Notes: generated by a model from the letters alone, not told the origin. Counted from the stretch's first letter, positions 1-10,955 are shown. The stretch: 64,000 nucleotides of DNA from Tragulus kanchil (GCA_022376925.1 JAIOJX010000028.1:75295001-75359000), one strand, 5' to 3'. Translations and numbers: made by a program.

Positions 1-860
1 ACCTTTTAATTCTTTTCCTTTGCCTTGTTGCTTTGGTTAGGACCTCTGGCACAGTGTTGAATAGCAGGTGCACTTACCTTGTTTCTGGTCTCAACAGGAA
101 AAGGGTTTTAATGTTTTACCATTAAGTATATTTCTTTAGATTTTTTAAAAAAATATTGATTTATTTTTGGCCATGGTAGGTTTTCATTGGTGCACAGGCT
201 TTTCTTTGGTTGCAGCCAGTGTGGGCTACTCTCTAGGTGACGTGTGCAGGCTCCTCTGGTCTTGACGCACAGGCTCACGGGCTTTAGTAGTTTCAGCTTG
301 TAGACTCAGTAGTTGTGATTTCCAGGCCCTAGAGCATGGGCTCAACAGATGTGGCCCACAGGCCTCGTTGTTCCGTTGCATGTGGAATCTTCCTGGACCA
401 GGGATTGAACCCGTCCACCTTGCATTGGCAGGTGGATTTTTTACCACTGAGCCATCAGGGAAGCTCTTTTTCTTTAGATTTGTGTTGTTGTTGTTGCAGA
501 TAGCTCTCAGATTAAGGAGGTTCCCATCCTAGAAGAGTTTTTCTCTCTCTTTTTTTTAATAAGAATGGATGAAGAAGTTTGCCCAGTGCTCATTCTGCAT
601 CTCTTAGGATGGTCATAGGACTTTTCTCCTTGATCATGTTTGTGTGGTAAATCACACTGATTTTTCTAATGTTAAATCATATTTGCTTTCTTTGAATAAA
701 TCCAGTTTGGAAGTGATATGTTGCTTTTTAGCACATTGTTGCCTTGGGTTTGCAGAACTACCTGTTTTGATCACTCACGCACTCTCTGCCTCTCCTTGCC
801 AGTGTGTCAGTCTGATTCTGAGAAGTCTTCATTTAGCATTTATATTGAATAACAAAAGCA
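1..860 (-). mobile_element. Old L1 LINE fragment in a NIT2 intron, interrupted by a SINE
   Basis: 1-140 and 482-860 resemble the antisense of L1 ORF2 (runs such as cacagtgttgaatagcagg and gtgtggtaaatcacactgat). The sense orientation is on the minus strand. No long reading frame survives. Confidence 0.6.
141..465 (-). mobile_element. CHR-type tRNA-derived SINE
   Basis: T-rich tail at the left and a tRNA-like head at the right ending gccatcagggaagctc (minus strand: gagcttccctgatggc). It is flanked by the repeated target sequence tttctttagattt (131-143 and again at about 470-482), which marks insertion into the L1. Confidence 0.75.
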
Positions 861-1143
861 GCACGTTAATTGCTTTCCGTAAGAAACCTAGACGCTGATT
901 TTGCACACCACCAAGAGAAGAAGGATCATACAACCCACGTCATCATCTTCCCAGTTCCCTGAGTTAGAAGTCGTTTTGACAGGATGTCAGTCAGTCTGTG
1001 GGCTGGAGTCTAGGCAGGTTGGTGGTGCAGTTTGTACATTTGATCTTATAAGACCCCCTAGCTGGCCATGGAAAGGTGTTTGTTATTACTGCCATGAGCC
1101 CTGCTGGAAAGGAGGCAACCAAATCCATTATTTGTTGATGCAG

Positions 1144-1237
1144 CTCCACCTGTTTGACATTGACGTTCCTGGGAAAATCACATTTCAAGAATCTGAAACA
1201 TTGAGTCCTGGTGATAGTTTCTCCACATTTGATACTC
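1144..1237 (+). CDS. NIT2: NIT2 exon, human residues 113-143 (first copy)
   Basis: 94 bp exon after a gatgcag acceptor and before a gtacgt donor; it starts in phase 0 and ends with one base of the Pro144 codon. It encodes [11 protein letters not shown] followed by [13 protein letters not shown]. The first residue is Leu where human has Ile113, directly after the catalytic Lys112 on the previous exon. Confidence 0.95.
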
Positions 1238-4200
1238 GTACGTACCAGATAAGTTCACCTCTTTGGGCAGCCCCAGTAGACGAGGATCAGGTAGTCCTCT
1301 GTTCTGTTGTGTTCCTTCCCCGCTTCTTTATAGACCTGACTGAAGGGCTGGCGGGGAGAAGGGCAGAGAATGGCCAGAGGTGTAGAAGGGGATGGGGATT
1401 GAATGGAGAAAGTGGGGGTTTTGACATGATTTTGCTTTTCCATTTGGTCACAACCTTTTAAATTAGTATGATAGCTTCCATCCTATATCCTTTAGGCCAT
1501 GATTGAACACCTCTCACTTGGATAAAAAGCATTTATTAATAATTAGAGTGAATTTCTCATCTCTGCTCTGCGGACATAAATGATGTCCTCACAATATGAA
1601 GTCCACGCAGGAACAAGCTCACACGTTCTCTCCATCCCTCGTGCCCTGGGTGAATGTACTCCCGCGGTGTTTCATGACCATGGATCTTGGTGGCTTTCCC
1701 TGGTCGAACCTGCTGCAGGAGATTAACTCTTGTGTGTTTCTGTTTGGAGAACAGCTTACTGCAGGGTGGGCCTGGGCATCTGCTACGACATCCGCTTTGC
1801 AGAGCTGGCGCAGATCTACGCACAGAGAGGTGAGGCTGCCCCAGGTCAGGTTGTGTGGATGCTTGGAGGTCGAAATGTGCAGGGCTTTGTGGGTGGAGGG
1901 AATCCTTGGTCAGAGAACCTGGAGGAGACGTCTGAATCTCTCCACCTCTGTGTGAGTTCTTCATTAGTTTTGAATAAAAACCTTTCCCGTAAGAAACCTA
2001 GACGCTGATTTTGCACACCACCAAGAGAAGAAGGATCATACAACCCACGTCATCATCTTCCCAGTTCCCTGAGTTAGAAGTCGTTTTGACAGGATGTCAG
2101 TCAGTCTGTGGGCTGGAGTCTAGGCAGGTTGGTGGTGCAGTTTGTACATTTGATCTTATAAGACCCCCTAGCTGGCCATGGAAAGGTGTTTGTTATTACT
2201 GCCATGAGCCCTGCTGGAAAGGAGGCAACCAAATCCATTATTTGTTGATGCAGCTCCACCTGTTTGACATTGACGTTCCTGGGAAAATCACATTTCAAGA
2301 ATCTGAAACATTGAGTCCTGGTGATAGTTTCTCCACATTTGATACTCGTACGTACCAGATAAGTTCACCTCTTTGGGCAGCCCCAGTAGACGAGGATCAG
2401 GTAGTCCTCTGTTCTGTTGTGTTCCTTCCCCGCTTCTTTATAGACCTGACTGAAGGGCTGGCGGGGAGAAGGGCAGAGAATGGCCAGAGGTGTAGAAGGG
2501 GATGGGGATTGAATGGAGAAAGTGGGGGTTTTGACATGATTTTGCTTTTCCATTTGGTCACAACCTTTTAAATTAGTATGATAGCTTCCATCCTATATCC
2601 TTTAGGCCATGATTGAACACCTCTCACTTGGATAAAAAGCATTTATTAATAATTAGAGTGAATTTCTCATCTCTGCTCTGCGGACATAAATGATGTCCTC
2701 ACAATATGAAGTCCACGCAGGAACAAGCTCACACGTTCTCTCCATCCCTCGGCCCTGGGTGAATGTACTCCCGTCGGTGTTTCATGACCATGGATCTTGG
2801 TGGCTTTCCCTGGTCGAACCTGCTGCAGGAGATTAACTCTTGTGTGTTTCTGTTTGGAGAACAGCTTACTGCAGGGTGGGCCTGGGCATCTGCTACGACA
2901 TCCGCTTTGCAGAGCTGGCGCAGATCTACGCACAGAGAGGTGAGGCTGCCCCAGGTCAGGTTGTGTGGATGCTTGGAGGTCGAAATGTGCAGGGCTTTGT
3001 GGGTGGAGGGAATCCTTGGTCAGAGAACCTGGAGGAGACGTCTGAATCTCTCCACCTCTGTGTGAGTTCTCAGACTTCTGCGTGTGGTCAGTGTAGTGTA
3101 GTTTTCTGGAGGTTGTGGTTCTAACACACCCCACGCTAAGGCTGGAGCCGCGCCCCTAAACTAACCATCGGCTCTGCCCTTAGAGCCTTTCCTGCTGCGT
3201 CTGTTCTCCCTCGAACTGAGGTTGGTCCCGCCGGGTGAGGAACAGAGGGAGGGCTCGCGTGGTCGTGGTCGAGTGTTCTCCTGCATCCCCTCCTCGGGCC
3301 TTTCTCTCCCCAAGGCTGCCAGCTGTTGGTTTACCCTGGAGCGTTTAATCTGACCACCGGGCCAGCCCACTGGGAGTTGCTTCAGCGAGGCCGGTAAGAA
3401 AACATCTCAGAGTTTCTTTGCGGAAACATTTCTGGTCTGCTGGAAGCACTGGACTTCCCGGGCTGGAAAGCTGCCTCTGACTCGGGCTGCCCCGGCGTCC
3501 AGGCGCAGGTCCCAAAGGCGGCTCTTCATCTTCCAGTCCGAGGAGGACGTCCTGGAGGGCACCTTCTCCTCAGAAGCCCTAGCACGGGTCTCGTGCATTT
3601 GAGGACTGATCTTTGCCTCTCCAGGAGCGTTCACGGCCTCAAGTGGGCCGGGATTTGATTTTCTGTGTTTAGATACAGATTTGTGTCTCTGATAGAGTTC
3701 TGCAGAGAATTGGAGACCCACAGAGTGTATGTGGCTGGAGCCAAGGAAAAGGCAAGGGTATTTAGCCTGACAGCCGAGGGAGGGACTTGGAGCCGGAAGC
3801 CCCCTCACACGCTTCCATCCCTCGGCCCTGGGTGAATGTACTCCGGTGTTTCATGACCATGGATCTTGGTGGCTTTCCCTGGTCGAACCTGCTGCAGGAG
3901 ATTAACTCTTGTGTGTTTCTGTTTGGAGAACAGCTTACTGCAGGGTGGGCCTGGGCATCTGCTACGACATCCGCTTTGCAGAGCTGGCGCAGATCTACGC
4001 ACAGAGAGGTGAGGCTGCCCCAGGTCAGGTTGTGTGGATGCTTGGAGGTCGAAATGTGCAGGGCTTTGTGGGTGGAGGGAATCCTTGGTCAGAGAACCTG
4101 GAGGAGACGTCTGAATCTCTCCACCTCTGTGTGAGTTCTCAGACTTCTGCGTGTGGTCAGTGTAGTGTAGTTTTCTGGAGGTTGTGGTTCTAACACACCC

Positions 4201-7200
4201 CACGCTAAGGCTGGAGCCGCGCCCCTAAACTAACCATCGGCTCTGCCCTTAGAGCCTTTCCTGCTGCGTCTGTTCTCCCTCGAACTGAGGTTGGTCCCGC
4301 CGGGTGAGGAACAGAGGGAGGGCTCGCGTGGTCGTGGTCGAGTGTTCTCCTGCATCCCCTCCTCGGGCCTTTCTCTCCCCAAGGCTGCCAGCTGTTGGTT
4401 TACCCTGGAGCGTTTAATCTGACCACCGGGCCAGCCCACTGGGAGTTGCTTCAGCGAGGCCGGTAAGAAAACATCTCAGAGTTTCTTTGGGAAACATTTC
4501 TGGTCTGCTGGAAGCACTGGACTTCCCGGGCTGGAAAGCTGCCTCTGACTCGGGCTGCCCCGGCGTCCAGGCGCAGGTCCCAAAGGCGGCTCTTCATCTT
4601 CCAGTCCGAGGAGGACGTCCTGGAGGGCACCTTCTCCTCAGAAGCCCTAGCACGGGTCTCGTGCATTTGAGGACTGATCTTTGCCTCTCCAGGAGCGTTC
4701 ACGGCCTCAAGTGGGCCGGGATTTGATTTTCTGTGTTTAGATACAGATTTGTGTCTCTGATAGAGTTCTGCAGAGAATTGGAGACCCACAGAGTGTATGT
4801 GGCTGGAGCCAAGGAAAAGGCAAGGGTATTTAGCCTGACAGCCGAGGGAGGGACTTGGGGGCGCACTCAGCAGACCCTGTGCTGTGAAGATGGGTGCTTA
4901 TCCCAGTCTGTCCTCCACAACCTCCTGCTGGTCTTGGTGCTCTGCCGAGACCCTCGTGACCAGTTCTCGTTCTTCTCACCTCTGAGTCCTAGTGTCGCGC
5001 GGCTCTGCTGTGTGTGTCACGGTTGCTGTTTCCTTGGTCCCCTGAGGAGTGCTGAAGGCAGGAGGCAGCGGTGGGTGTAACCTGAGCAGGAATGTGACTG
5101 TGAAGCGCTCTGCAGACCATGAAGTGCTGGCCAGAGAGAATGGGGTTTTTTTTATTGAAAGATTTCTTTAATTGAGGTTTTACAGACACGGTACTAGTTT
5201 TAAGTTTACAGGTCCCTGAGTTTTTATGTATGGATTCAGCTATGACCAAGATCAACATGTACAGCATTTCTAGCCCCTCGGAACACTCTGTTTTTCTCCT
5301 TCCCATTCAGCACTCTGTGTCCACCCAGGGGTGGCTACTCTGCTCACATCTGGAGATGATGGTGATTTTTTTTTTTTTAAATAAAGATTTATTTATTTTG
5401 GGGGGGTGGGGTGGGGAGGGAGCGGGGCGGGCAGGCCACTTCTACTGGTCTTTCATTTCTCTATTTTCATCCGTCTTTGTTCTTTGGCTCCTGTGGGCCT
5501 CCCATCTCAGTGGCCTCTGTTGTTGCAGAGCACCGGCTCTGGGCGCCTGCGCTCCAGAGCTCCGGCTCAGTAATTGGACACATCGGTCCAGCCGCTCTGC
5601 GGCACGTGGGATCTTCCCAGGCCAGGGATCAAACCGGCACCCCTTGCACTGCAAGGCGGTGTCCTTACCCACTGGACCACCAGGGAAGCCCAATGGTGAT
5701 TTTTATAGGAGGGGAATGTTGGATTGTCTGGCTGGTGGCATGGTGGATGGTGGTAGGGGCCATGACTGTTCATAAATGCTGCTTTGTGGAAAGCAGGAGA
5801 AGCTGGAGAGAGACTGGGAGGACCTAGCGTGAATCTGTTGACTGAGCCCAGAGGGCTCTGGTTTGGTGGCGTGAGTACCCGGCTGCCATCTGAAATTCTT
5901 GCCTCGGTTGACAATGGGGAAGGGGATTTAGCCTGACAGCCGAGGGAGGGACTTGGGGGCGCACTCAGCAGACCCTGTGCTGTGAAGATGGGTGCTTATC
6001 CCAGTCTGTCCTCCACAACCTCCTGCTGGTCTTGGTGCTCTGCCGAGACCCTCGTGACCAGTTCTCGTTCTTCTCACCTCTGAGTCCTAGTGTCGCGCGG
6101 CTCTGCTGTGTGTGTCACGGTTGCTGTTTCCTTGGTCCCCTGAGGAGTGCTGAAGGCAGGAGGCAGCGGTGGGTGTAACCTGAGCAGGAATGTGACTGTG
6201 AAGCGCTCTGCAGACCATGAAGTGCTGGCCAGAGAGAATGGGGTTTTTTTTATTGAAAGATTTCTTTAATTGAGGTTTTACAGACACGGTACTAGTTTTA
6301 AGTTTACAGGTCCCTGAGTTTTTATGTATGGATTCAGCTATGACCAAGATCAACATGTACAGCATTTCTAGCCCCTCGGAACACTCTGTTTTTCTCCTCC
6401 CATTCAGCACTCTGTGTCCACCCAGGGGTGGCTACTCTGCTCACATCTGGAGATGATGGTGATTTTTTTTTTTTTTAAATAAAGATTTATTTATTTTGGG
6501 GGGGGGGGGTGGGGAGGGAGGGGAGGGGGCAGGCCACTTCTATTGGTCTTTCATTTCTCTATTTTCATCCGTCTTTGTTCTTTGGCTCCTGTGGGCCTCC
6601 CATCTCAGTGGCCTCTGTTGTTGCAGAGCACCGGCTCTGGGCGCCTGCGCTCCAGAGCTCCGGCTCAGTAATTGGACACATCGGTCCAGCTGCTCTGCGG
6701 CACGTGGGATCTTCCCAGGCCAGGGATCAAACCGGCACCCCTTGCACTGCAAGGCGGTGTCCTTACCCACTGGACCACCAGGGAAGCCCAATGGTGATTT
6801 TTATAGGAGGGGGATGTTGGATTGTCTGGCTGGTGGCATGGTGGATGGTGGTAGGGGCCATGACTGTTCATAAATGCTGCTTTGTGGAAAGCAGGAGAAG
6901 CTGGAGAGAGACTGGGAGGACCTAGCGTGAATCTGTTGACTGAGCCCAGAGGGCTCTGGTTTGGGTGGCGTGGAGTACCCGGGCTGCCATCTGAAATTCT
7001 TGCCTCGGTTGACATGATGGGGCTTTGCTATCAGCACTGAAGGGCCCTGCAGCCCTTCACGCTGTGTGTCCCAGCGAGGCCAGTCTGTTCTTTCTCTGGT
7101 CACCTTGCCTGCATGAACCAGAGAAGCTCTGCTCTTTGCCTGTTACAGGTTGGCTCAGGCCAGGGTTTCTTAACCCCGTCGCTGTTGACATTTTGGACAG

Positions 7201-9509
7201 ACTCTTTGTTGTGGTGTTTGTCCTGTGTGTTGCAGGATGTTTGCAGCACCCTGACCTCTACTCCTTGATGCCAGTAGCAATCCCTTAGTCAAAAATGTCT
7301 CCAGATGTTGGCAGATGTCCTCTGCTGGGCAGAACTGCCCCAGCTGAGAACTGGCTTATGCACTAAGGTCTTTTTTTTTTTCAAGAGAGGGTTCTTCAGG
7401 TGCTCCTTCCACATCTGAGTCCGTCTGTCCTGTCCTGGTTTTTTAAAGAAGGACTAGGACACAGGATTAAAAAGGTCACAGGTCTATCCTGTATGATTAA
7501 CCTCTTTTCTGTCCTTTGTCTACAGGGCTGTTGATAATCAGGTCTATGTGGCCATGGTGTCTCCTGCCCGAGATGACAAAGCCTCCTATGTTGCTTGGGG
7601 ACACAGCACCATTGTGAGTCCTTGGTAAGTTGGCAGCTCAGGGACAGGCTCGCTTGGAGCCTGATAGAGGCTGCAGGAGGGTTGTTGGATTCCTGATTGG
7701 CCCTGCCCCTCCCTCCACTCCCATCTCCCCGCAGCCCTGCCAGGTTTCTGGCTCGCTCTCTGAGAGGAACTTCCACTTGAAAGTCATGCAGTAGAGAGGT
7801 GGTCCTGCTCTCCTGACCGAGAGCTTGGCCCCTGCCCTCTTCTAAGTGACAGTCATCGTCAACTCTGAACTTGGAAACGAGGCAGCAGTCACGGGTGGGT
7901 GGTTTTTAGTAAAAGAGCCTCCCAGACTCTTGGCTTTTGGTTAAAATTCAGACTGGGTCACTGGACCCAGGACAGGAATGAGTTGCAGGGTGAGGATTTC
8001 GTTCCCTGCGTAATGCTTAGAGGAGAATGGAGGGTGGACTGAATTAAGGGGAACTGTGGACGTGTCCTCTGTCGGAGGGTGAAGCATGTTATTACCTAGT
8101 GAGGCCAGACATGTACACAGTGCTGAGGTAATAGACACATCTGTACAGTTTTTGTGCTACTTTCACACACATTATCTCAGTTTGAGCTCTCAGGGAAGAC
8201 TTACCTTGATTTAGCCCAATTTATAGATGGTAGACTTGAAGTTCTTAGAACTGGTGTTTGGATCCAAGACTTGTGAATTCAGAACCTAGATTTATTGCAT
8301 AGCAGGTCTGTATGACTATAGAGGCACATACACAGATGTGTATTTCTACAATAGCAGGAGAAATATACAAGTAATGAAGCCACAAAGGCTTGAATGTCTC
8401 TATGGGGTTCCCGGAATTTTTCTCTTCTAACTTTATGGGACCCACAGATGAACGTGTGTGGTGGGAAGGTCTTGGGAAATAGGGCCAGTGAAAGAGTCCC
8501 AGTGGCCCTTTGGACATTAGGGTTGGGGGCGGCACCAGAAGACTGGAAGGAATGAGTTAGCTTCAGTGCACCCTTCAGTGTTTGAAGCGGAGGTACAGTG
8601 TATGTGTGACAGACCACCGACTGGCTGTTTAGTCAGCATGAGGTTTTAAGTTAAATGATGTGCAAGTCAGAATGACCTCTCCATATCTCAGTTTCCGAAA
8701 GTTTCCTCCATCACATCACAAACTGCTAGGAAATGGAACAACTACTATTTCTTAGCAGTTTGCAGTTTACAAAATATACTCCATAATTTTCTTACGAAGT
8801 CCTCACAGAGCTCTCATTTCCACTTTATGGATTAGGAGGTGGACGTGTCACATGGCTTTCTCCAAGGCCACACAGGTACATTAAGTGGTTGGATTGAAAT
8901 TTATGCCCCCATGTTCTTGTTTTAAGTCTCGGATTCCTTCCCCTTTGGCCTGTGAGATGGGGGAGGAAAAACAGAAATATTGAGTATCAGCAAACATCAG
9001 GAGTCCACTCATTCTCCCTGAATCTTTTTCAGGGGGGAGGTCCTCGCCAAAGCTGGCACTGAGGAGACGATCATATACGCAGACATAGGTAAGATTTGCC
9101 CGGGCACAGGTGAGGTGTCGCTGCTCTGAGGCCCGAGGCCATGGCTGTGGAACCCCTGGAGGGGCTCCTCTATGCCCAGACTTCCCCTCTTGTTCTTGGT
9201 TCCCTGGCCAAGCCCTGAGTTCTGTCTCAGCCTGAGTTTGCTTGATTTGGTTTGGAATGACTCCAGAGGCAGCACTAGCCTGTCTGTGCCTCTAGGCACG
9301 GCCCGTGAGTAAACCACTGACTGGGACTCCCGTGGTTTTTATACTGTTTGGGAGAAGAAATTCCTGTCGGTCAGTAAGGAATTACATCTACTGATGGTGC
9401 ACTTTCTGTGTTTGCAGACCTGAAGAAGTTGGCTGAAATACGCCAGCAAATCCCCATTTTTAGCCAGAAGCGATCGGACCTCTATGCAGTGGAAGCGAAA
9501 AAGCCCTAA
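1144..9509 (+). CDS. NIT2: NIT2 omega-amidase, last six coding exons (5' part outside window)
   Basis: Nitrilase-family omega-amidase, which hydrolyses alpha-ketoglutaramate and alpha-ketosuccinamate to the 2-oxo acids and ammonia in cytosol and mitochondria. Using one copy of each exon, the coding parts are 1144-1237, 1755-1829, 3315-3393, 7526-7624, 9033-9088 and 9418-9509. Their lengths (94, 75, 79, 99, 56, 92 bp) join in frame to 164 codons plus stop, equal to human residues 113-276. The catalytic cysteine (human Cys153) is visible in the motif GLGICYD. The catalytic Glu43 and Lys112 lie on upstream exons outside the window; Lys112 would be the last residue of the preceding exon. The C terminus reads YAVEAKKP. 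Several exons also occur in extra copies inside ~1.1 kb tandem repeats judged to be assembly artefacts, so the choice of copy is arbitrary. A processed pseudogene is excluded because the introns and splice sites are present. Confidence 0.96.
1755..1829 (+). CDS. NIT2: NIT2 exon with catalytic cysteine (first of three copies)
   Basis: 75 bp exon between an acag acceptor and a gtgagg donor. It encodes [20 protein letters not shown] onward to QRG, human residues 144-169. The Cys in GICYD is the nitrilase nucleophile. Identical exons occur at 2865-2939 and 3934-4008. Confidence 0.95.
2254..2347 (+). other. NIT2: Duplicate copy of the NIT2 residue 113-143 exon
   Basis: Identical to the exon at 1144-1237, shifted by 1110 bp, with the same acceptor and donor. 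It lies downstream of a copy of the following exon, so the order is impossible for a normal transcript. Probably an assembly duplicate. Confidence 0.9.
2865..2939 (+). other. NIT2: Second copy of the NIT2 catalytic-cysteine exon
   Basis: Identical to 1755-1829, offset 1110 bp. Including more than one 75 bp copy with single-base phase carry-over would not join in frame, because the exon starts in phase 1 after one specific codon base and must be followed by the 79 bp exon. Confidence 0.9.
3315..3393 (+). CDS. NIT2: NIT2 exon, human residues 169-195 (first of two copies)
   Basis: 79 bp exon between a cccaag acceptor and a gtaaga donor. It encodes [20 protein letters not shown] and then LLQRGR. 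The Gly169 and Arg195 codons are split across exon junctions and are completed correctly by the neighbouring exons. Confidence 0.95.
3934..4008 (+). other. NIT2: Third copy of the NIT2 catalytic-cysteine exon
   Basis: Identical to 2865-2939, offset 1069 bp. Its upstream flank (3797-3850) is a shortened, noisy version of 2700-2790, as expected from a poorly corrected read bridging a gap. Confidence 0.9.
4384..4462 (+). other. NIT2: Second copy of the NIT2 residue 169-195 exon
   Basis: Same 79 bp as 3315-3393, offset 1069 bp, with intact splice sites. Part of the 2733-4850 tandem pair. Confidence 0.9.
5371..5692 (-). mobile_element. Young CHR-like SINE (family A), NIT2 intron
   Basis: Reads tail to head on the plus strand: aaataaagatttatttattt, a GC-rich middle, then ggaccaccagggaagccc. 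Minus-strand box B GGTTTGATCCC and box A TGGTCCAGTGG are recognisable. Target-site repeats atggtgattttt lie on both sides (5359-5370 and 5693-5704). Confidence 0.85.
6469..6789 (-). mobile_element. Duplicate copy of the SINE at 5371
   Basis: Same insertion with the same target-site repeats, offset ~1098 bp. The main differences are the lengths of the T and G runs. Confidence 0.85.
7150..7358. mobile_element. MER5A-like hAT DNA transposon remnant
   Basis: Matches the known pattern of MER5A in outline: gggtttcttaacccc at one end, atgtctccagatgttggcag in the middle, and cagctgagaactgg at the other end. Old and diverged. Confidence 0.6.
7526..7624 (+). CDS. NIT2: NIT2 exon, human residues 195-228
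   Basis: 99 bp exon after tctacag and before gtaagt. It encodes [20 protein letters not shown] and then [13 protein letters not shown]. This is the only NIT2 exon in the window that is not inside a tandem duplicate. It starts with the last base of the Arg195 codon and ends with two bases of the Trp228 codon. Confidence 0.96.
7625..9032 (+). other. NIT2 intron with MIR-like remnants
   Basis: About 8140-8290 (acattatctcagtttgagct, then a tatagatgg block) and 8750-8905 (cctcacagagctctcatttc, aggccacacaggtacattaag) look like MIR SINE cores. The second recurs at 9905-10062 in the duplicate. Nothing else recognised. Confidence 0.45.
9033..9088 (+). CDS. NIT2: NIT2 exon, human residues 228-247 (first of two copies)
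   Basis: 56 bp exon after a tttttcag acceptor and before gtaaga. It encodes [18 protein letters not shown], with the Trp228 and Asp247 codons split at its ends. An identical exon lies at 10190-10245. Confidence 0.95.
9418..9509 (+). CDS. NIT2: NIT2 terminal coding exon with stop (first copy)
   Basis: 92 bp coding part after tttgcag, ending in TAA at 9507-9509. It encodes [20 protein letters not shown] and then LYAVEAKKP, the same C-terminal length as human NIT2. A complete second copy lies at 10575-10666 and a degraded third at 11705-11784. Confidence 0.96.
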
Positions 9510-10189
9510 TGTTTCCTGTGAAACAAGACAGGAAGATCAGTTTCTACGACAGAGTTGGCCATCTTCTGAATTCTGTAATGGAGATTTTTTTTTTTTTTCC
9601 TCAGCCTTTTCCCTTCCTGTAAAGTAGGGAAGCTCTGTTGGATGATGGAGCCGATGCTCCATGATGTTCTCCACACCATGTTAGACAGTCGGAAAGGATT
9701 CAGGCTTCCCCTGGAAGGAATGAGTTAGCCAGCCCCAGTGTTGAAGCGGAGGTACAGTGTATGTGTGACAGACCACCGACTGGCTGTTTAGTCAGCATGA
9801 GGTTTTAAGTTAAATGATGTGCAAGTCAGAATGACCTCTCCATATCTCAGTTTCAAAGTTTCCTCCATCACATCACAAACTGCTAGGAAATGGAACAACT
9901 ACTATTTCTTAGCAGTTTGCAGTTTACAAAATATACTCCATAATTTTCTTACGAAGTCCTCACAGAGCTCTCATTTCCACTTTATGGATTAGGAGGTGGA
10001 CGTGTCACATGGCTTTCTCCAAGGCCACACAGGTACATTAAGTGGTTGGATTGAAATTTATGCCCCCATGTTCTTGTTTTAAGTCTCGGATTCCTTCCCC
10101 TTTGGCCTGTGAGATGGGGGAGGAAAAACAGAAATATTGAGTATCAGCAAACATCAGGAGTCCACTCATTCTCCCTGAATCTTTTTCAG

Positions 10190-10245
10190 GGGGGAGGTCC
10201 TCGCCAAAGCTGGCACTGAGGAGACGATCATATACGCAGACATAG
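10190..10245 (+). other. NIT2: Second copy of the NIT2 residue 228-247 exon
   Basis: Same as 9033-9088, offset 1157 bp. It sits downstream of a first copy of the terminal exon with a stop codon, so it cannot contribute to the normal protein. Confidence 0.9.
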
Positions 10246-10574
10246 GTAAGATTTGCCCGGGCACAGGTGAGGTGTCGCTGCTCTGAGGCCCGAGGCCATG
10301 GCTGTGGAACCCCTGGAGGGGCTCCTCTATGCCCAGACTTCCCCTCTTGTTCTTGGTTCCCTGGCCAAGCCCTGAGTTCTGTCTCAGCCTGAGTTTGCTT
10401 GATTTGGTTTGGAATGACTCCAGAGGCAGCACTAGCCTGTCTGTGCCTCTAGGCACGGCCCGTGAGTAAACCACTGACTGGGACTCCCGTGGTTTTTATA
10501 CTGTTTGGGAGAAGAAATTCCTGTCGGTCAGTAAGGAATTACATCTACTGATGGTGCACTTTCTGTGTTTGCAG

Positions 10575-10666
10575 ACCTGAAGAAGTTGGCTGAAATACGC
10601 CAGCAAATCCCCATTTTTAGCCAGAAGCGATCGGACCTCTATGCAGTGGAAGCGAAAAAGCCCTAA
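10575..10666 (+). other. NIT2: Second copy of the NIT2 terminal coding exon
   Basis: Same as 9418-9509, offset 1157 bp, with TAA at 10664-10666. This copy is the one joined to the uninterrupted 3' UTR and polyadenylation signal at 10931, so it may be the true genomic neighbour of the 3' UTR end. Confidence 0.9.
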
Positions 10667-10955
10667 TGTTTCCTGTGAAACAAGACAGGAAGATCAGTTT
10701 CTACGACAGAGTTGGCCATCTTCTGAATTCTGTAATGGAGATTTTTTTTTTTTTTCCTCAGCCTTTTCCCTTCCTGTAAAGTAGGGAAGCTCTGTTGGAT
10801 GATGGAGCCGATGCTCCATGATGTTCTCCACACCATGTTAGACAGTCGGAAAGGATTCAGGCTGGGACAGGAGGACAGGAGGAGGGGAGAGCTGTCAACC
10901 CTTCTCTACTCAGGTTGTCTTAAAGCAGTCATTAAAATATCCGCTCTTGGTTGAT
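10667..10955 (+). other. NIT2: NIT2 3' UTR (second copy)
   Basis: Non-coding tail after the stop. It contains a T-run at 10742-10755 and a GA-rich stretch near 10865-10895. It probably ends 15-25 bases after the ATTAAA signal. The first copy (9510-9712) is cut off at a duplication joint, and a third copy lies at 11785-12073. Confidence 0.6.
10931..10936 (+). promoter_or_regulatory. NIT2: Probable NIT2 polyadenylation signal ATTAAA
   Basis: ATTAAA, a common variant of AATAAA, about 265 bases after the stop at 10666. A copy is present at 12049-12054 in the downstream duplicate. No canonical AATAAA lies between it and the stop. Confidence 0.55.

Larger units (their letters stand above)
877..3070. 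repeat. Tandem pair 1 (877-1986 / 1987-3070), offset 1110
   Basis: Near-identical copies carrying two NIT2 exons each. The joint 1961-1986 is a compressed version of 826-876. Confidence 0.9.
2733..4850. repeat. Tandem pair 2 (2733-3802 / 3803-4850), offset 1069
   Basis: Overlaps pair 1. Carries the Cys exon and the 79 bp exon. Confidence 0.9.
4828..7018. repeat. Tandem pair 3 (4828-5925 / 5926-7018), offset 1098
   Basis: Intronic, including a young SINE with its target-site repeats. Confidence 0.9.
8549..10863. repeat. Tandem pair 4 (8549-9716 / 9717-10863), offset ~1157
   Basis: Carries the last two NIT2 exons. The second copy starts with a shortened form of 8549-8585. Confidence 0.9.

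Noticed and set aside
901..2571. Two identical 186-codon open frames at 901 and 2011
   Set aside because: Each crosses intron, the 94 bp NIT2 exon and intron in one frame. Only the short [11 protein letters not shown] segment is real protein; the remainder is intronic read-through.
4733..5080. 115-codon frame after the NIT2 79 bp exon as an extra exon
   Set aside because: No splice-site context in frame with NIT2, no match to the protein, and it runs across a tandem-pair boundary region.
5371..6789. Open frames of 83-181 codons on both strands around 5230-6925 and again in other SINEs
   Set aside because: They lie inside GC-rich SINE bodies and recur at every family member on both strands. 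They are repeat by-products, not genes.
877..7018. A genuine tandem exon amplification within NIT2
   Set aside because: The repeats continue far outside the gene with the same length, also hit TOMM70 and plain L1 DNA, and have noisy joints.
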